NCBI RefSeq assembly: GCF_030936135.1
Contig: NC_082620.1
Location: forward strand, 310,001 to 374,000
DNA length: 64,000 nt
Origin: Gavia stellata
Lineage: Eukaryota; Chordata; Aves; Gaviiformes; Gaviidae
Direction of reading: 5' to 3'
The notes beneath the pieces are model-generated. The model had not been told where the DNA came from, searched no databases, and saw only the letters and a list, made by a program, of their open reading frames with translations. A program made the translations under genes and the position numbers. Shown here piece after piece: positions 12,301 through 26,500 of this stretch (position 1 is its first letter; every line of letters starts with the position of its first letter).

Positions 12301-14099
12301 AGGGCCAGGAGCAAGAGGGAGCATCACCCAAGGAGCCCCAGATACCAGAAGGATCCAGGAGAGGCTGCTGCTTCTTGGGGTCCAGGGAAGCTCCATCCCC
12401 TGGAGATACTTGATTAAGCTCAATCCCCCAATTGAGGGAGGGGGCAGTTAATTTTTGGATGGGAGGGATGGGGAGTGAGTCCCTTGGTGGCACCTAGAGC
12501 AGTAAATCTGCCTGTGAAGACCCACCAAGAGCAGGCAGGCTGCTGGTCAGGGGCTGCGGAGAGACGCCCTGTGGGAAATCCGCACCCTTGCTCACGTCTC
12601 TGCATGTGAAAGGAAAGCTTTTCAGCTCCTGGCTGAATCCCTCAGGCTCTGAGGAGCCTCGAGCTTCCAGGGGCAGGTTGGGAGGAGGAAAACACGAGCA
12701 TATTTTTACAGAAATTGGAGTATCCCTGCAGCAGCAAATCCCGTAAAAGCAAAACCCAAGTGAAAAGCAGCTTCAGCTGTTCTGGCTCTGGCTGTGACGG
12801 GCTTGGCCCCAGGCCAGTGAGTTAATTCTGCCTATTAACTAATAGTATAGTATTGTCGGCAAAGATTCATTGCTAAACTTATGTTTTTAAGATATCACTT
12901 ATCATTTAAACACTTAACTCCTGATCCCCGAACATGTACAGGCACCATGTAGCCCTGCAGCCATGCTGCAGATAACCAAAGCCACCGCTGGCTGGGGAGG
13001 CCGGGCAGTGTTTAACCCTTTTTCCCCTCTTTGTCTGAATGATAAATTGTCTTGAGTAGCACTTCCCAAAGGAGTGCAGGCCCTCCTGCTCAGGGACCGC
13101 TTATTATCACCTACTTAATGTTCCCGAGCTCAGGAGTGGAGGAACTGTTCCCAATAGCGGGTTTTTCTAACCTCTGTGAGGGGTGTGTGAACGGCAAGAG
13201 ACCCCGTGGATATATGTGATTGCGACCTGTCAACGAGAACGGCCTCCCTCTGTCCTTCCTTGCCTTTCCCCATCACCCCAAACGCTCTGCAGTCCGGTGG
13301 AGAAGCAGGTCTGGCCCTTCAGGAGGAAGGGTGGGAGCAGCAGGGGCTCCCCACCCTCCAGGGCTGAGCCCTGGGTGCTGCCCAGTGCCTCGCAGCTCAA
13401 GATCCCCAGTCCCTGATCAGTATGGTAAAGAGACATTTTTCGGGGACCTCAGACCTCTCTCCCCATCCCACCCCCCTTCCCAGAGCGGACCAGCATCTTT
13501 ACCAGCTGTACTGGTCTCCGGCCACCATCCAAGCAGGCACTGGCTGCAGCCCGCTGCCCTCCCCAGCCCACTGGGGACATTGTGGTGAGGTTTCTCTGTG
13601 CAGAATTAAATCAAGATAAGGTTTTACATCCCTTTGTGCTTTGTGAGGGTACTGGCCCTGGATGGCTTGTGCTGAAACATGACACTGGAGTGCGGTCCTC
13701 ACTCAACCTGTTTGGCTTGTTGCAGGGTCCTGCCTGGGGGGAGCCAACAGAGGAACCAGCAGCTCCCTCTCCCCTTCAGCTCTTTCCTCCGGCATTTCTG
13801 AGCTCATCTATTGCTAAGTGAAAGACACGCGTGCATGTTATGAACTCTGAGGCTACCTGGTACCAGAAGCGGGGATGAGACAGAGGGGAAAGGAGGAAGG
13901 TAAGAGGATGGCACAGGTCAACCGAGCATCGTCCTGTGCTGGGACCCCCAGGAATGCAGCAGAGCCCCAGAAAAGCTTCAGGCGAGGATTTAACCTCTTC
14001 GGGGAGACAAGGGTGGCTGCAGAGAGGAGCGGGGAGTGGAAGGTAGCTGTATTTCTGTTGCCGTTGCAATGTCTGAAGTCTTAGGTTTTAGAGCCTTCA

Positions 14100-15300
14100 G
14101 CTAAATGAGGAAGCAAAAGTCAACTGATAGATTGCATTAAAGGATTGCATTAAAGGATTGCGCTCCTAAAATGATGAAACTTTTGAATGGTATCCATGGG
14201 AACAAATTAAAGAGAAGAGGCACTTTTGAAGCATTTAAAATAGATTTAGAAATGTAGAATTGGGCAGGAAATTCTGGATATTTTGTTCAACAGCTAATTT
14301 GAACCCAGCTTATGATGACAGAGCTGAACACAGGCAGGTAAACCTTAGATAAGACAGGTAAAACTTAGATTAGACACTGCAGAAATTATCCGATCGTGGC
14401 TGTGTATGTTAACCATTTGTAGAGTTAAAAGAAACTTTTGGAAAAGTAAAGTTTATAGAAGTATCTCATTTGGAACTGCAAACATGTCAGGTCTTCTTGA
14501 AAAAGTGGATATCATAAATAAGCAGAACCTTATGGCGATAGAAAGAAAAAAAAAAACAGATAAAGAGAAGGCAAATTTAAATGAAAGCATATCAATAACA
14601 AGGAACTCCCAGTTTCCCAGAATGTAGAGAAATGCAACAATCAAGAACATAAGTTATTACTCTATGTTTTAAAAAATACATAAAGAAAAAAAGGTATTTA
14701 GATATACAGCAAAGAATAGGTGGAACGATCACCAGAATATCATGTTATGTTTGTAAATCTAATTCAGAAGACTTTACAACCATGAGGCATGACTGGCAGA
14801 AGGTGGTTTTTGTATTCTGGAAAATATTTTCATTTTAGTCCTTGATTATTTTACGGTTAGCCAGAAACACCAATGTTAGAGAATAAAACTGCCCAGTAGG
14901 TAACCTCTGATGAAAAGCTGCCAGGCATCACATACTGACAGAGGTAACGACATAAAAGGGTGCACAATTTAATTGCTGTCATTTTTAAAGATTTGTAAAA
15001 GAAAAGGATGTAGCCCAAGCTATTTTGTGGCAGGGCATTCACAGTCCAGAAGTCTTCTGGAAAATAGCTTTAAAGTCATTCAAAGGAAGCTAGAAAAGCT
15101 GAAAAGTCAAACTCACATCTCTGTTTAATACTATAAAATTACAGGGTGGCATCCTTGAAATTGAGAATGCTGAAATGGCATTTAATAGGAAACTGAGGAA
15201 AAAAACACCTGTTTTTTGTCATCGCTGGTTTTAAAAATAGTTTTGCAAATGCTTATGAACACTATGAAAAAATGCAATGTTATGTGTTATGTTCAAAGCA
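14100..15300. other. AT-rich block of unknown origin
   Basis: This kilobase is clearly richer in A and T than its surroundings, with A-runs (14548-14558) and short internal duplications near 14135-14160 and 14335-14372. It has the look of an old, decayed insertion, but I could not match it to a known repeat family and saw no terminal repeats. Confidence 0.35.
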
Positions 15301-17129
15301 CTCATGAGCAAAATCCTCCAGTGCCCTGAGACGGCGTAGGTTTACGAGAAGGCAAATACAGGATCAAAGGCAATGGCATGTTGTGAAATTGCTCTTTTCT
15401 CCTAAGAGGTGATGACTATAAAAAGGCAGACCTGAAGGAGGCAACCACATCTCCTTCCACAGCAGAGGAACGGAAAAGAGACAGGTTGTCTGGGTCTTTC
15501 CAAAGAGGAGCAAGCTAAGGGAGGTGCAGTGGCATGGAGAAAGCGGAGTGGTTGCAGACAAAAACCTTCCAAGGTCTGGAGATAAAAGGTCAGGAGTCAG
15601 TAGGAACGGTGCTGCGTGCTGTATGACAGGCATTTCACATTTTCTCTTTGGGTGTGGGGATATCCACGCCGTTAAGGTTTTGGCTGGAACAAGCCCTGCA
15701 AAGTGAGAGAGCCACTGGATGCTGGCAAATGCATGCACAAGCTCTTCATACTAGTATTTACTTACCTTTTTTTTTTTAATTGAAAACTCATCAGAGTAAC
15801 AAGCTCTAGCACCAAGTTATCCCCTCATTCCCTGGGGACAGCTGGGGGATGAACACGAGGTGTGTGCAGGGAGAAGCTCACGGCGTGCAGAGGCGGGAGA
15901 GCGACAGGATGGGACAGGGCAGCATTAACGATGTGCAAGCACCGTGGAGGTGGTGGGCAGAGAAAGCACGTCTTCAAGGAAGGAGGGGTAGGGGCTTGCA
16001 CTGAAAATGCTAGCAGGAGGGGGTCAGTTTGGGGGGGGGGCAGAGGGGACTGGGCAGAGGGAGAGGAGGCATCCCTGCAGGTCTTGAGGAGTGTTGGCCA
16101 TCACGCAGGAGCAGAGACCTGCTCTCTGTTTGTCCGCCGGCAGGAGATGGGTCTGGCAGGCATTGGGAGGAAACGCTGCCCAATTAGCCAAGACGGATGG
16201 AGCATGGCTGCCCCTGGAACAACCTGTCCATCTGCCTTTTGGGTTGCTGCCCTGGGGAACATGAGGGACCTGCCAGCAAAAAAGCGCTCAGGTGACTCCC
16301 ATCCCCTTGACATGCTGCCACAGCACCACCGGGACAAAGCAGAGCTGGTAGAGAGGCTGTTGCACAGGTCCCTGCCGTGCACACCAAGCACGGGGGGCTG
16401 CAATGGTCAGAAAGGTCATGGTTTCATCCTTTCATTGAGCCCTTCAGCGTTGCCGATGGAGAAGGCTCTTTGCATTTTTCCACTCAAGACTTGGTCCTTG
16501 CAGCTACTGGGACCCCTTTGGCCCATTGGCATCAGCATCCTCGCTGGTCTCTGAGGAACTTCTCCTTCTCAAGTGTTCCTTTGGGGGACTCTCATGAGCA
16601 TCTGGGGCTGCTGACTCCTCCTGTGCCCACGGGAGGTGTCCATGCTCCTGCACTGGCACAGCTTGAGTGCTAAGCCCCTCGCCACCCTTTCCTGGCACCA
16701 GGAGGGGACCGGGTGTCTTGAGGGGTGCTGCGGTGGCCAAGGTGACACCAGCCTGTATGAAAAGTCCCAGGAAGACATAGAGAACTACAGGGCTGCAGCC
16801 TGAGGCTGCTTGTACAAAGCAGAGGGTGTATTAGCAGACAGAGTTAAAGACACCTGGGTAACTGCTATCTGCTAGGGGAGAGTCCATGGAGTTTCTGCAA
16901 AGGGGAGTCTGGCTCCACAACCCCTTGGAGCCCTTGAGCGCGACCAAATACACGTGGATCAGTGCAATCTGTTCATGTCATCTGCTGGGGTTTCCAAAGG
17001 CTTTCCATTAAGTCCCTTGCCAAAAGACTTTTAAGGAAAGCAAGCCAGCCAGGGAGCACAAGGGAAGTTCCTTGTCTTTGTAATTGCTTAAGCGATGGTA
17101 GCAGAGAGGAGTAAGCAGCAGGCACTGCA

Positions 17130-17530
17130 AGGAGAGGGAGGTCACCAATCAGTCCTGTGGGGTCTGAGCTGGGACCCATCCTCTTCAACAGACTCCGAAG
17201 TAGCAGGAATAGGAACGAGCAGGGAAGTGACAGAGGATAAGCAATGCACATGGGGAAAAAAATCATAACCCCACTTGCATAGCGACAAGCTGGCCACTCT
17301 CTGTCTTTTCCCATAAATGAACAAAGGCCATCAAATGAAACCTGTGTGAGGTTCAGGGCCAGGTTCGAAAAGATTGGGGTTCAGGAATAATGGATGGGAG
17401 ATGAACTGTGGAGCTCCTCGGCAGAGCTGTGGATACACAAAACTCACAGGGATGTAAGTGGAGACTGGACAAGTTCTTGGAAGAGAGATCCAGGGATATG
17501 TAACACACAGGGAAACCCATGGAAATGAAA
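17130..17530 (+). mobile_element. Degenerate CR1 LINE fragment
   Basis: Plus-strand sequence at 17145-17195 resembles the CR1 reverse transcriptase stretch encoding Gly-Pro-Ile-Leu-Phe-Asn. At about 17320-17500 it resembles the CR1 3' portion, including the part specifying a Leu-Asp-Lys-Phe-like segment near 17460-17480. An internal piece is missing, and boundaries are approximate. It is probably ancient. Confidence 0.45.
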
Positions 17531-20500
17531 ATAGTTGGGAAGTCTTCAATACAGATCTTTCTGGGCTCATGCAGCCCCCCAGCCTGTCTCCTTTCTGCCC
17601 CTTCCTGGGCCCATGGGAGCTGTTGTGGATGCTGGAGGTTTGCCCCACAGGCTACACCGACCTCTGGACTGAGCCACTGCAGATGCTTCCTGGCATCAAC
17701 ATGGCACCAGTGCACGGATGAGGACCTCCAGCGCATCCTTGCTGACCAGCTGCCAGCCCCATTCATGCCAAGCTCAGCTCCTGAGACAAAGGCTGCCATA
17801 TCCCCTTTACTCATCTCCGGGCTGCTATCAGAGAGGTCTTTAATTTGGTTTTAATTAAAACAACTCTTTGCTTTTTCCTTTCTTGAGATGGTTTTCATTC
17901 TGTCTGGAGGGCTGGGATTGCCAAGAGCTAGAGCTGCTGCGTCAGTGCTGGGCTGGGGACTTCAGCAGGAGGGTGGGTGCAGAGCACTGCAGAAAGGGAG
18001 CATGAGGGGAGCAGCAGGCAGCTCTAAGGGGACCATGGCTGCTCCATCCCCTGGAGGCACAGCAATCACAGAGGCCTCCAACCTTGGGATATGGAGGCAG
18101 AGACGTGTCAGGCTGGCTCTGTGTTGAATACATTGCTCAGCAGGCATACTAGAGAGGAAATAAATCAGCCCCTGATTTACCTGGGAGGACAGATACTTCT
18201 TCTCAACTGGTTTTTAATTTGGAATCAATTTCCTGGACCGGCTGTTCAGATGTCTCTGAGATAAGTGACCTGTGTTGCTCTTGAGTCAAACAGGATTTTC
18301 CTTCTTTTCAGACCAGCAAAAGTGTGCTCTGTAAGTGGTTGTTCCACCTAATGAGGTGTTAAGTGTAGAGAGAATCACAAGTACTTGAGGGCAGATCCAG
18401 CTGCTAGTAAAACCAACAACTAGCACCAAGATTGTCCTCAACTTCCAGGAACAACTTCAGACAAAGGAACTGTCCTAGGGGCAGGATCAAGGAAAAACTT
18501 GGTAAATACAACCACAAAAATATGGGCACATGTCATGCTACAGCTGCATTATATGGCTACATATGTTCCCTTTCCTCAGGCCAACGGAGGAGTCTGATGA
18601 CAAGGGGCATGCTTGGAGCAGACACAAACAGTGGCTTTTAGCTTGCAAGAAGGGACCAACTGGGAACAGCCTCCAAGGTCCTGAAATACCACAGTCTGCT
18701 GAAGAAATGGCCACGGAAGATGTAGCGGATTATGTCAGGGAGGTTTAGCACAGGTATCTTGCTCGCCAGGGAGAAGAGACGCTGTTTGGACTCGAGCTAC
18801 GTACCTTGCTTGGTAGTCAACCAGGCATCCTTAGCAGTGCCTGCAGCGCTGCAGAGGAACAGCTTCAGGGCCAGCCTTGAAGCCAGATTTGTCATCTGCC
18901 CACTTTGTTTGCCTTTGGAGCAACCCAAAAGCCCAGCTGCACCCGCGCTCAATAGCACTGTACTCTGTCCCTCAACAGCAGAGCGCCCAGCCATCTCCAT
19001 CTGTGCTCCCTGCATTGCAGCAGCGCTGCCTGTTTGCCTCTGTGCAGAACAGGCAGCCCAGGCGCAGCAGGGCCTGGCACCACCTGGCACAGGGACAGAG
19101 GGATGCACAGGCGAGGGGAATGCAAATGCGACACGCTGGGCTTTGCAGCGACCTGGTCTTCAGGACACTTCCACATCACAGAATCAAAAAATCACGAGAG
19201 TGTTTTCTGAAAAGGATCTCGGGCATGTGATGTGCTCAGCTGGCACATCCGCTGAACGTCAAGGTTAGGGAGAAAGCCCATGAGGAGGTTGAAGAAGACC
19301 AGGTAGGGCAGAGCAGTGTGAATGTCCTACAAATGCAATGTCAGGACACACAGGTGTCTTAGCATGGGAGCCAAGCATGGTGGATGGAGGATCAGAAACA
19401 TCTAGGAGAAACACAGCAGCTCCCCTCAAAACAAAACCCTTTGGCAGATATCCTGCTGGCTGGACATCACTGAGCGATGCTGAGAGCAGCACCGTCCTTG
19501 GGGCAGATGGTAGGACACTGTCAGCTCCAAGACTCAAGGGCTGCAGCAATGTAAGGAAACCTGGCGTTGCAGGAAATCCCCTGGAGGGTTTCCAGAACTG
19601 GGCCAGACACAGCCACGTCTGCCCTGGCCTAATGTTGATGACAGTCCTGCTGCAAGTGGGAGGCTGGACCAGAGCCCCTGCATGGGTTCCCACCACCACC
19701 TCTAGGATATATGTGTGTCTGATGAGCTCATCTTCTCTGGGACACAAATGCCTGGTTTGCAGCAGGAAAGGGAACAGCTATTCTTACGATGCCTGAACCT
19801 ATTGCTGTCCCTGCTGCAGCTGGGTAAAGACATTTCCCTGGGGCAGGGCAGCCCCCCCTCCCCAGCAGCAGAGATGCAAGGGCTGGGAAAAAGGTTCCAA
19901 CAGCAGGATCCTCACTGCCATTTAAGCACAGGAGAGCACTTGGCATCGGTTGAGAGAGGTCACCAGTGCATGGAGCCCTGGAAATAACACAAAACTGGCA
20001 GAAAGCCAGCATCTCTTGCAGCACTGGGGTTTATCTTTAGAAATAACAACGACAGCAACCCCATTTTGCTGGAAAATACCTGCCCGGTGCTGGGATCCTG
20101 CATCCTTAGGTACCTAACTGGCAGAACTGGGCATCCTTTGGGAGCTGAGCTGTGTTATCTGACGAAGGGGGATTATGCTGTGAAAACTGCTCGTTGGGGA
20201 TTGTATATTAACAGGATATGCTCGGCCAGTTGACAGGAAGCAATAAAGTAATTTGAAGGAGACTGGGAGAGAGTGTGTGAGTTCCTGCGTCTGTGTTAAA
20301 TCACAGCACTAGATAAGCAAACAGCACAGCCCTGGAGCAGGGAGGAGTGCTGCCAAGAGGGAGTTGGCCAGTGCCAGAAATCTCCAGGAGCTGCTGCGAG
20401 TCCAGCTTGAATGCGGCGTGGAAACCGGTGGGATTGCAATTGCAACTATCCCAGCCCCTGCTCGGGGCTCCGGTCTTGCAGCGGGCAGGTTGGCGGGTCC

Positions 20501-23500
20501 TGTTGCTTGTCACCCCAGCTCTGCACGCATGCATGAGTGGAAAGAGAGCATCACTCAGCAGCCGAGAGACCTCGGTGCTTGCTTGCAGGAGCCCAGCCCA
20601 CCGGCCTTTCGGGGGCTCTGGGAAGGAGCTGCTCCTCCCAGCAGATCCAGGCCTGCAGGAGGAAGGGGAGGAGATCCAGGATGAGAAATACGTGCAACTG
20701 CAAGAAACTAAGCTGCGAGAGCTGCTGAGTGAAGGGTGAGCCAGAGACTGCCTGCAACAATGAGGGGAGCAAGGAGGGCTGTTGAAAAACATCAGGCACT
20801 TCAGGTTCAGCAACTGGCGTGGATTTAAGCGCCCTGCTCGGTTCCTGCCCAGGGGAAGTGGTGCCTGCCACGTTGTGTGTCAGCAAGCACAGCACCTGGC
20901 ACGCCGTCCTTTGCTCAGCCTCCCACGTCTTGCTGGAATCAAATATAGCAAAAAATCAGCAGCGTTTTTTGCTCTCGTCGAGGATTTGCTGGCTTCCAGG
21001 AGGGGACATTTGCAAGCCTTCTGATGCAATCTTTCATCCTTTTCATCAGGGATATACCTTCACACCCTGTGTGATTGCCCGGGGAGCTTGCTGCCACGGG
21101 ATATGAGCTCTACAGGATCTACAAAAGTGTGTCTGCATTTGGTGGAGGTTGAAGACACTCAAAGTGCTCTCTTCAGAATAACAGCAGTAAAAAAACCCTG
21201 CCTATGCTGCCTTCCACCATGGGCAAAAAACCCCCAACCCTGACTCTTGATGAGTGTTGAATCTTTTTTCCCATGTGTTAAGGGCTCCTACCTAGGCTGA
21301 TGGGCAGGAAACTTCCCTTGGCAATGGATTATGCCAAAAACTGTATCTCACTCTGAAGCACCTAACACTGCCCTTCTCAGAGAGGTGTCCTGGTGCCTAG
21401 AGCACTGGTCCAGTGGGCATTAGGCACTCCTGCATCTGACCAACATGTTCTCCAGGGGATGAGCACCAGTGAAGTACTCACAGTCCTGCACCTCTGCTAT
21501 GAGGAGGCTTCCCTGGAAGCTGAGGGCATGATGCAGGTAGACACCTACATGCATCAGAAAATAAGTCCCTGGCAGCACTTTTCATGAGCATGTTGGTTGC
21601 ATTTCATGGGCCATCACAAGTCCTCCCTGCTGAGGAAGCAGTGGTGAAGGGGCCAAGGGTGGTAGATCGCTGGAGGCAGAAATGGTCAGTCAGACACAGT
21701 GAGGTAGGGCCACGTCCACACATTCCTCTTCTCCTTTTTCAACATTCCCTCCCCGATCAACATTTGTTGATCTGGTCCAGCAGATGGTCAGCACCTTCAC
21801 ATGAACCTGGCCTGGGCAGTGGTCACAAGTGTTGTCATTTATGAGCCCCTGGGATGATGTGGCCCCTGCCTGTGGAGCTGGCTTCCTCATTTTGAGCCTA
21901 AGTCTTGAGGAAACATAAATTTTCCCTCGTATTCAGTGACCTCCAGCAGCTCTGGTCCTCAAAGGAGAGCTCCCGGCCAATAGCTGCTAAGCACCATGCA
22001 GACCTGCAAGTCAAGGTGGTCTGTCTAAATGTTCTCGAATTTAAGGCAAGTGCAGGCTTAGCAGGTGGGGTGGAGAAAGCCTTTCCTGTACTGTCCAGGG
22101 GATCAGGAGAAGCGGTTGTAAATACAGAGGGAAGCCCAGGGGCTGGATGGCAGCCGTGGAGCAGGAGGGGAGTGGAGAGTTGCGGGGTGGCCAGTGCTGA
22201 CCTGTCTTGAACTCTCATGAACTCTCTGTCTGACCATCAAGGGCATTGGCACAGCCCAACAGTTCGTTAACATCAGAGCTGGGTGCTGTGGTGTGTGCAC
22301 ACGGAGGGCTCTAAAGCCACTTGCTGACACTTCAACAGCAGCTGCATGATATCCAGAGCTCAGTCCTCCTCAGTCCATCAGCATGGCTCTCCACTCACAT
22401 GAGCTGCCTGAGCTTCAGCAGAGTGATGGGCATGCAAAAGACTCAGAGAGCAGCAGAGGTGGTGGAGTCTTTCCCTTCCTGCTCATCCCCCAGGACTCCT
22501 GGTTCAATGGACATTTATCTGCTAGGTCTCTCTCACCTTCACTGAGAGCTGGAAAAGAGAAAACACTTCCTTTCTCTGTCTGCAGCTCTTAGTGACCTTA
22601 TTACGGTTGAATGCATGGGTCATAGCACACCCCTGTCTGCACATCTCTCCATGGGGGAGAGCAGAACCGGGTGTACACGTGGCAGCAGGAGAAACATAGC
22701 AAAGCCAGCTCTTGGAGAGGAGACGCTTTGCTGTGTGATTGGGGAGGCACTCTTCTACTGCCAGAACACAGGCTCCTCTGCAGGAAGTTTGGGAAGTTAA
22801 GCGAGTTAGGCTGAAGTGAAAGAGCTTGTGCGTTTCTCAGCTTTAGGGGCTTTTTGGCCACCTATAGGAAGCAAGGAGGTCTGGGACTATAGGTGGGAAT
22901 GGAGAGCCTTTGCTGGCTTATTTAGTCTTGCAAAGTGCAGATTTAGCTGGGGGAGGAGGACCTGCCTAGGGCTAAGTCAACTCCGTTCTCTGAGAGCAAT
23001 AGCAGGTGAGCAAGCTGGGAAGTGGGTACCCACAGGGGTCTAACCTCTCCCTTCAGATGCAAAGTGTTGTCATGCATTCACACAGCATCCGCAGCCCTGA
23101 AGTGGAAAGCAGGACTGACACCTCCTCCTGTGATGGGTCGTGGGATAGGGGTTGATAGAATCCAAAGAGATAGGTGGACACCTTCCATAGCTCGTGTTCA
23201 ATCTGTGGGGAGGAGGCACTGCACACAAGCTGCGGGTTTTGCTCTCTGACTTCACTCACTTCACTGGTGCCATTGCACTGATGCTGGATCCCCAGCAGAA
23301 AGAGTCACCAACGATGTTCTTGTACCCCTCCTTCTTCCCACACACCTCACACAATTTTTGGAATAGCCAGGCAGGTCAAATGCAACTTGTTCTCCCGCCT
23401 GTGGAAGAACTGTTCCAGCTGGCTCTTCCAAATGCATCCAGGCCAGCCACAGCTCAAAGTTATCTGATGGTCACGTTCAGCATCTAAATTGAGCCTACCC

Positions 23501-26500
23501 ATGAGTCCTTCTCACAGACCTTTCCTTCCACAATTTGAATGGACCGGGCTGTGCTGGTGAACCAGCTGGCTAGCTGGATGGATACATAGGTAGTCCCCAG
23601 GGTCTGAGATATTCCACTACAAGCTCAGGTTATGCATTGTGCAGCCCTTTGCATCGGCTCATCAGACTGGTGTGGGTGGCATGTGGTGCTCTCCAGAGAG
23701 GCTGTTTATCCTTCATCTTCCTTATCTCCTTCAGTCCATCACTGTTTGTGTCTCGCACTGTCTCACCCTGGAGAGCCACGCACAGACTGTCTGACCTTCA
23801 TCACCAGCTTGGCACCAGGAGTTACCCGACCTGCTCATGAGTCATTTCTGCCTGTAGTTGACAACAGCATCCTGCAGATAATGGACGTACCCGTTGCTAT
23901 CCATCTCTGATCACAGGGCTTTGGAGCTCCCCAGGTGGGAAGTAGCTGCCACCGCTTCACCCCTGCACGCTTTCCTCAGCCACACGCTTGAAAGCCTCAG
24001 GAACTGTGATGGGACTGCCAAAAGCAGCCACATCCCAACCTCAGCTCCATTCCTGCTCACGTCTCTCTGCTCCACTGCCTCCCGAAGAGACCTACCTAAT
24101 GCAGCCTGGCGCACTCTGATACTCTTTGCTTCTCCAGCACTTTGTCCTCCTTCCCTGACATCCCCACCCAGCTGCAGGAAAGAGATGTTGTCCCAGTGCA
24201 TGACCCAACCACACCACAGCAGAATTGGAAGGGGTCCTGGAGCACTGGCTCCAGGCCATCAGAGAGGAAGGACCACTCCCTGGACTGGACTGGCGCCAGG
24301 CTAGAAAGAGACACAAGCTGCCTTAGCTGCAGTAATTAAACCCTCAGCCCATACGAGAGAGAACATCACATCTTCCCCACTCTCTCCATACTGCTGCAGT
24401 ATGTGCACATCACTGGCGTCACTAGACAAGGACATCAGTTGTCCCCAAGAGAGGCGGAAGACTTAGGCTGGGCTTAGATTGCTCGGGCTCCATTTCTTGC
24501 TGTGTCCAAGCCTAGGCAAGGCTCCCAGCTCCTCTGGGTCGGCTTTCCAAAAGCACCCAGGTTGGCCTAACCTCTCTGATCCCCTCACCCATGTCTGAGC
24601 ACCACAGAGTGGCTGCCCTGAGCCTGGGGAAGCAGAGAGCAAATTCCTGGTGTAGACTGATCTGGTTTAGACACATTCTTGTACTCACCGATGCACAATG
24701 CAAAGAGAGTTGAGGCTACAGGATGGGCAGGAAAAAGAAGAGGCCCAACGAGTGCAAACCCATGGGAGACAGGACGTTTGCTCTCCTGCAGCACCTAGAA
24801 GTGGGTATCAGTGTGTGTTATTTACTGAGTCACCTTCATCGTCTGTTTCTAGTGAGGGACAGATGGTTTCTCCAGATCAGACTAAAAGTATCCTTGGCTT
24901 TCCCCTGTCTTGGGAAGAAACGCAAATCCTGTTAGCTTTGCTTGGTCTCCGTAGGAGCTGAAGGCCCTGGTGAGCTAAAGGGTGGCCTTGACAGACAGGG
25001 GGATTTCCTTCCCCTGCCTGGGTGCCTGGCTCCATGCTCTGGAAGCTGCTGCCCACCGTCTGCTGTGGCCCCATGCATGGTTCCTCCGGTCCTGACAAGT
25101 GCTGTTTTCAAAGAAGCGCCAGGCAGCTGCTCGCACTCTGGCGGTAGGATGGGAGATAGGATCCCATCCTTCTGACCTCATTCACATGAAATGTGCCATT
25201 ACTCTGGCTTCTGAGGACTGTGTGATGCCAGGTGCCCGTAACGCTGCCCAGAGCCCCACGAGGCTGCCTAATCCCCCGGGAGTTATGCAGCAGGGCTACG
25301 ATGCCCCAGCATGGCTCAGCTCGTGCGGGACCGAGCACCGCCACGAGCACATTGGCTTCCCAGGGAGGCAGGTCACCTCCACCCGCCTGCAGTCCCACCA
25401 GTTCCCAGCAGGTCCCCACCAGTCAAAGTGCCATTAAACCCATGGAGGGTGTTCCTCTGTGCCTGGAGAGACAGCATCATTCTTATGCCTGGAGGTACCA
25501 CGCTCTCACCCTGCCCAACTTGCTCCCCCGGGAAGGCTGTCCCCGGCGCCTGTCTTATTCCTGTGGGCCAAGGGGGGTCCAGCACTCACACAGCCCCCAC
25601 CAAAGCTGCCTCCCCCTCCCCCCATAAGTGAGACCCCCTCCTCGCAGCGTCGGCAGAGCTGCATTTACCGCTGGGCTCCGCACCGGCATGGCATGGCCTT
25701 TCTTCCTTTTCATCCCTTTCTCATTCCCTGAATGCGCTTTGCTTGCTTTGGCGGCGCAGGGCAGGGAGAGCCCCTCTCTCCCCCCTCGCTCCCGGGGATC
25801 CCCCCCGGCAGATGGGGCTGGGATATGAATGTGCACACAGCGAAGCCCCTAAGAGGATTTGCTGGCGCCCCTTTCATTGCGAGCCTTTGTGTGCTGCTCT
25901 GCTGCGGTGGGACGCCCCCGAGTTCTCCCCCGGCTTCTCTCCCTTCCACTCCAGAAGAAAAGAAAGTGCCTATAAAGGCCTTGTTTGTCCGACTTGTTTG
26001 AGGGGACCATATTGCTGTAGGTGCCGCGGGTCCCGGCGTGACAGCGTCGCCCCTTTGAGAAAGGGTGACGTGCGGCTCCCTCCTGGGAGGGTCCGAGCGG
26101 GCGGCTTAGCCAGGCGCTGGGAAAAAAGGTTTCAGTTGCATTTCAATGTCCATTGAACCCTGAATCCCCCGCGATGATTTTTCCAGGGGCTCTGCAGACA
26201 GACAAAGCCCTGCAAGGCCCACCGAGGCGGAGGCTGGGAGGATGCTGCGTGTCCGGCGGCGGGAGGAGGACCTGCTAGCCCCCCAAAATCCCATCCGGGA
26301 GAGCCGAACAGGGCCGGCAATGTTGCTTTTCCTATGACATCTAGTGGTAAAGCCAGGGAAGGAGGAAAATGTCGGCTGGGTTTTCCCGGCTCGAGCACGG
26401 CTGTCTGCTGCTGCAGCATTTTGCCCTTTGTATTGCAGCAGACAGTCCCCGGTTAAGAGGGAAGCAAAACCAAGCTGCACAATAGCCTCAGTAGCTCAGG

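Noticed and set aside
17360-17372. tRNA B-box-like word GGTTCGAAA
   Set aside because: There is no A box or cloverleaf around it; it belongs to a CR1 fragment.
20347-20739. 130-codon plus-strand frame ending in a charged, coiled-coil-like segment
   Set aside because: There is no homology I recognise, overlapping frames are of similar length, and there is no Kozak or splice support.
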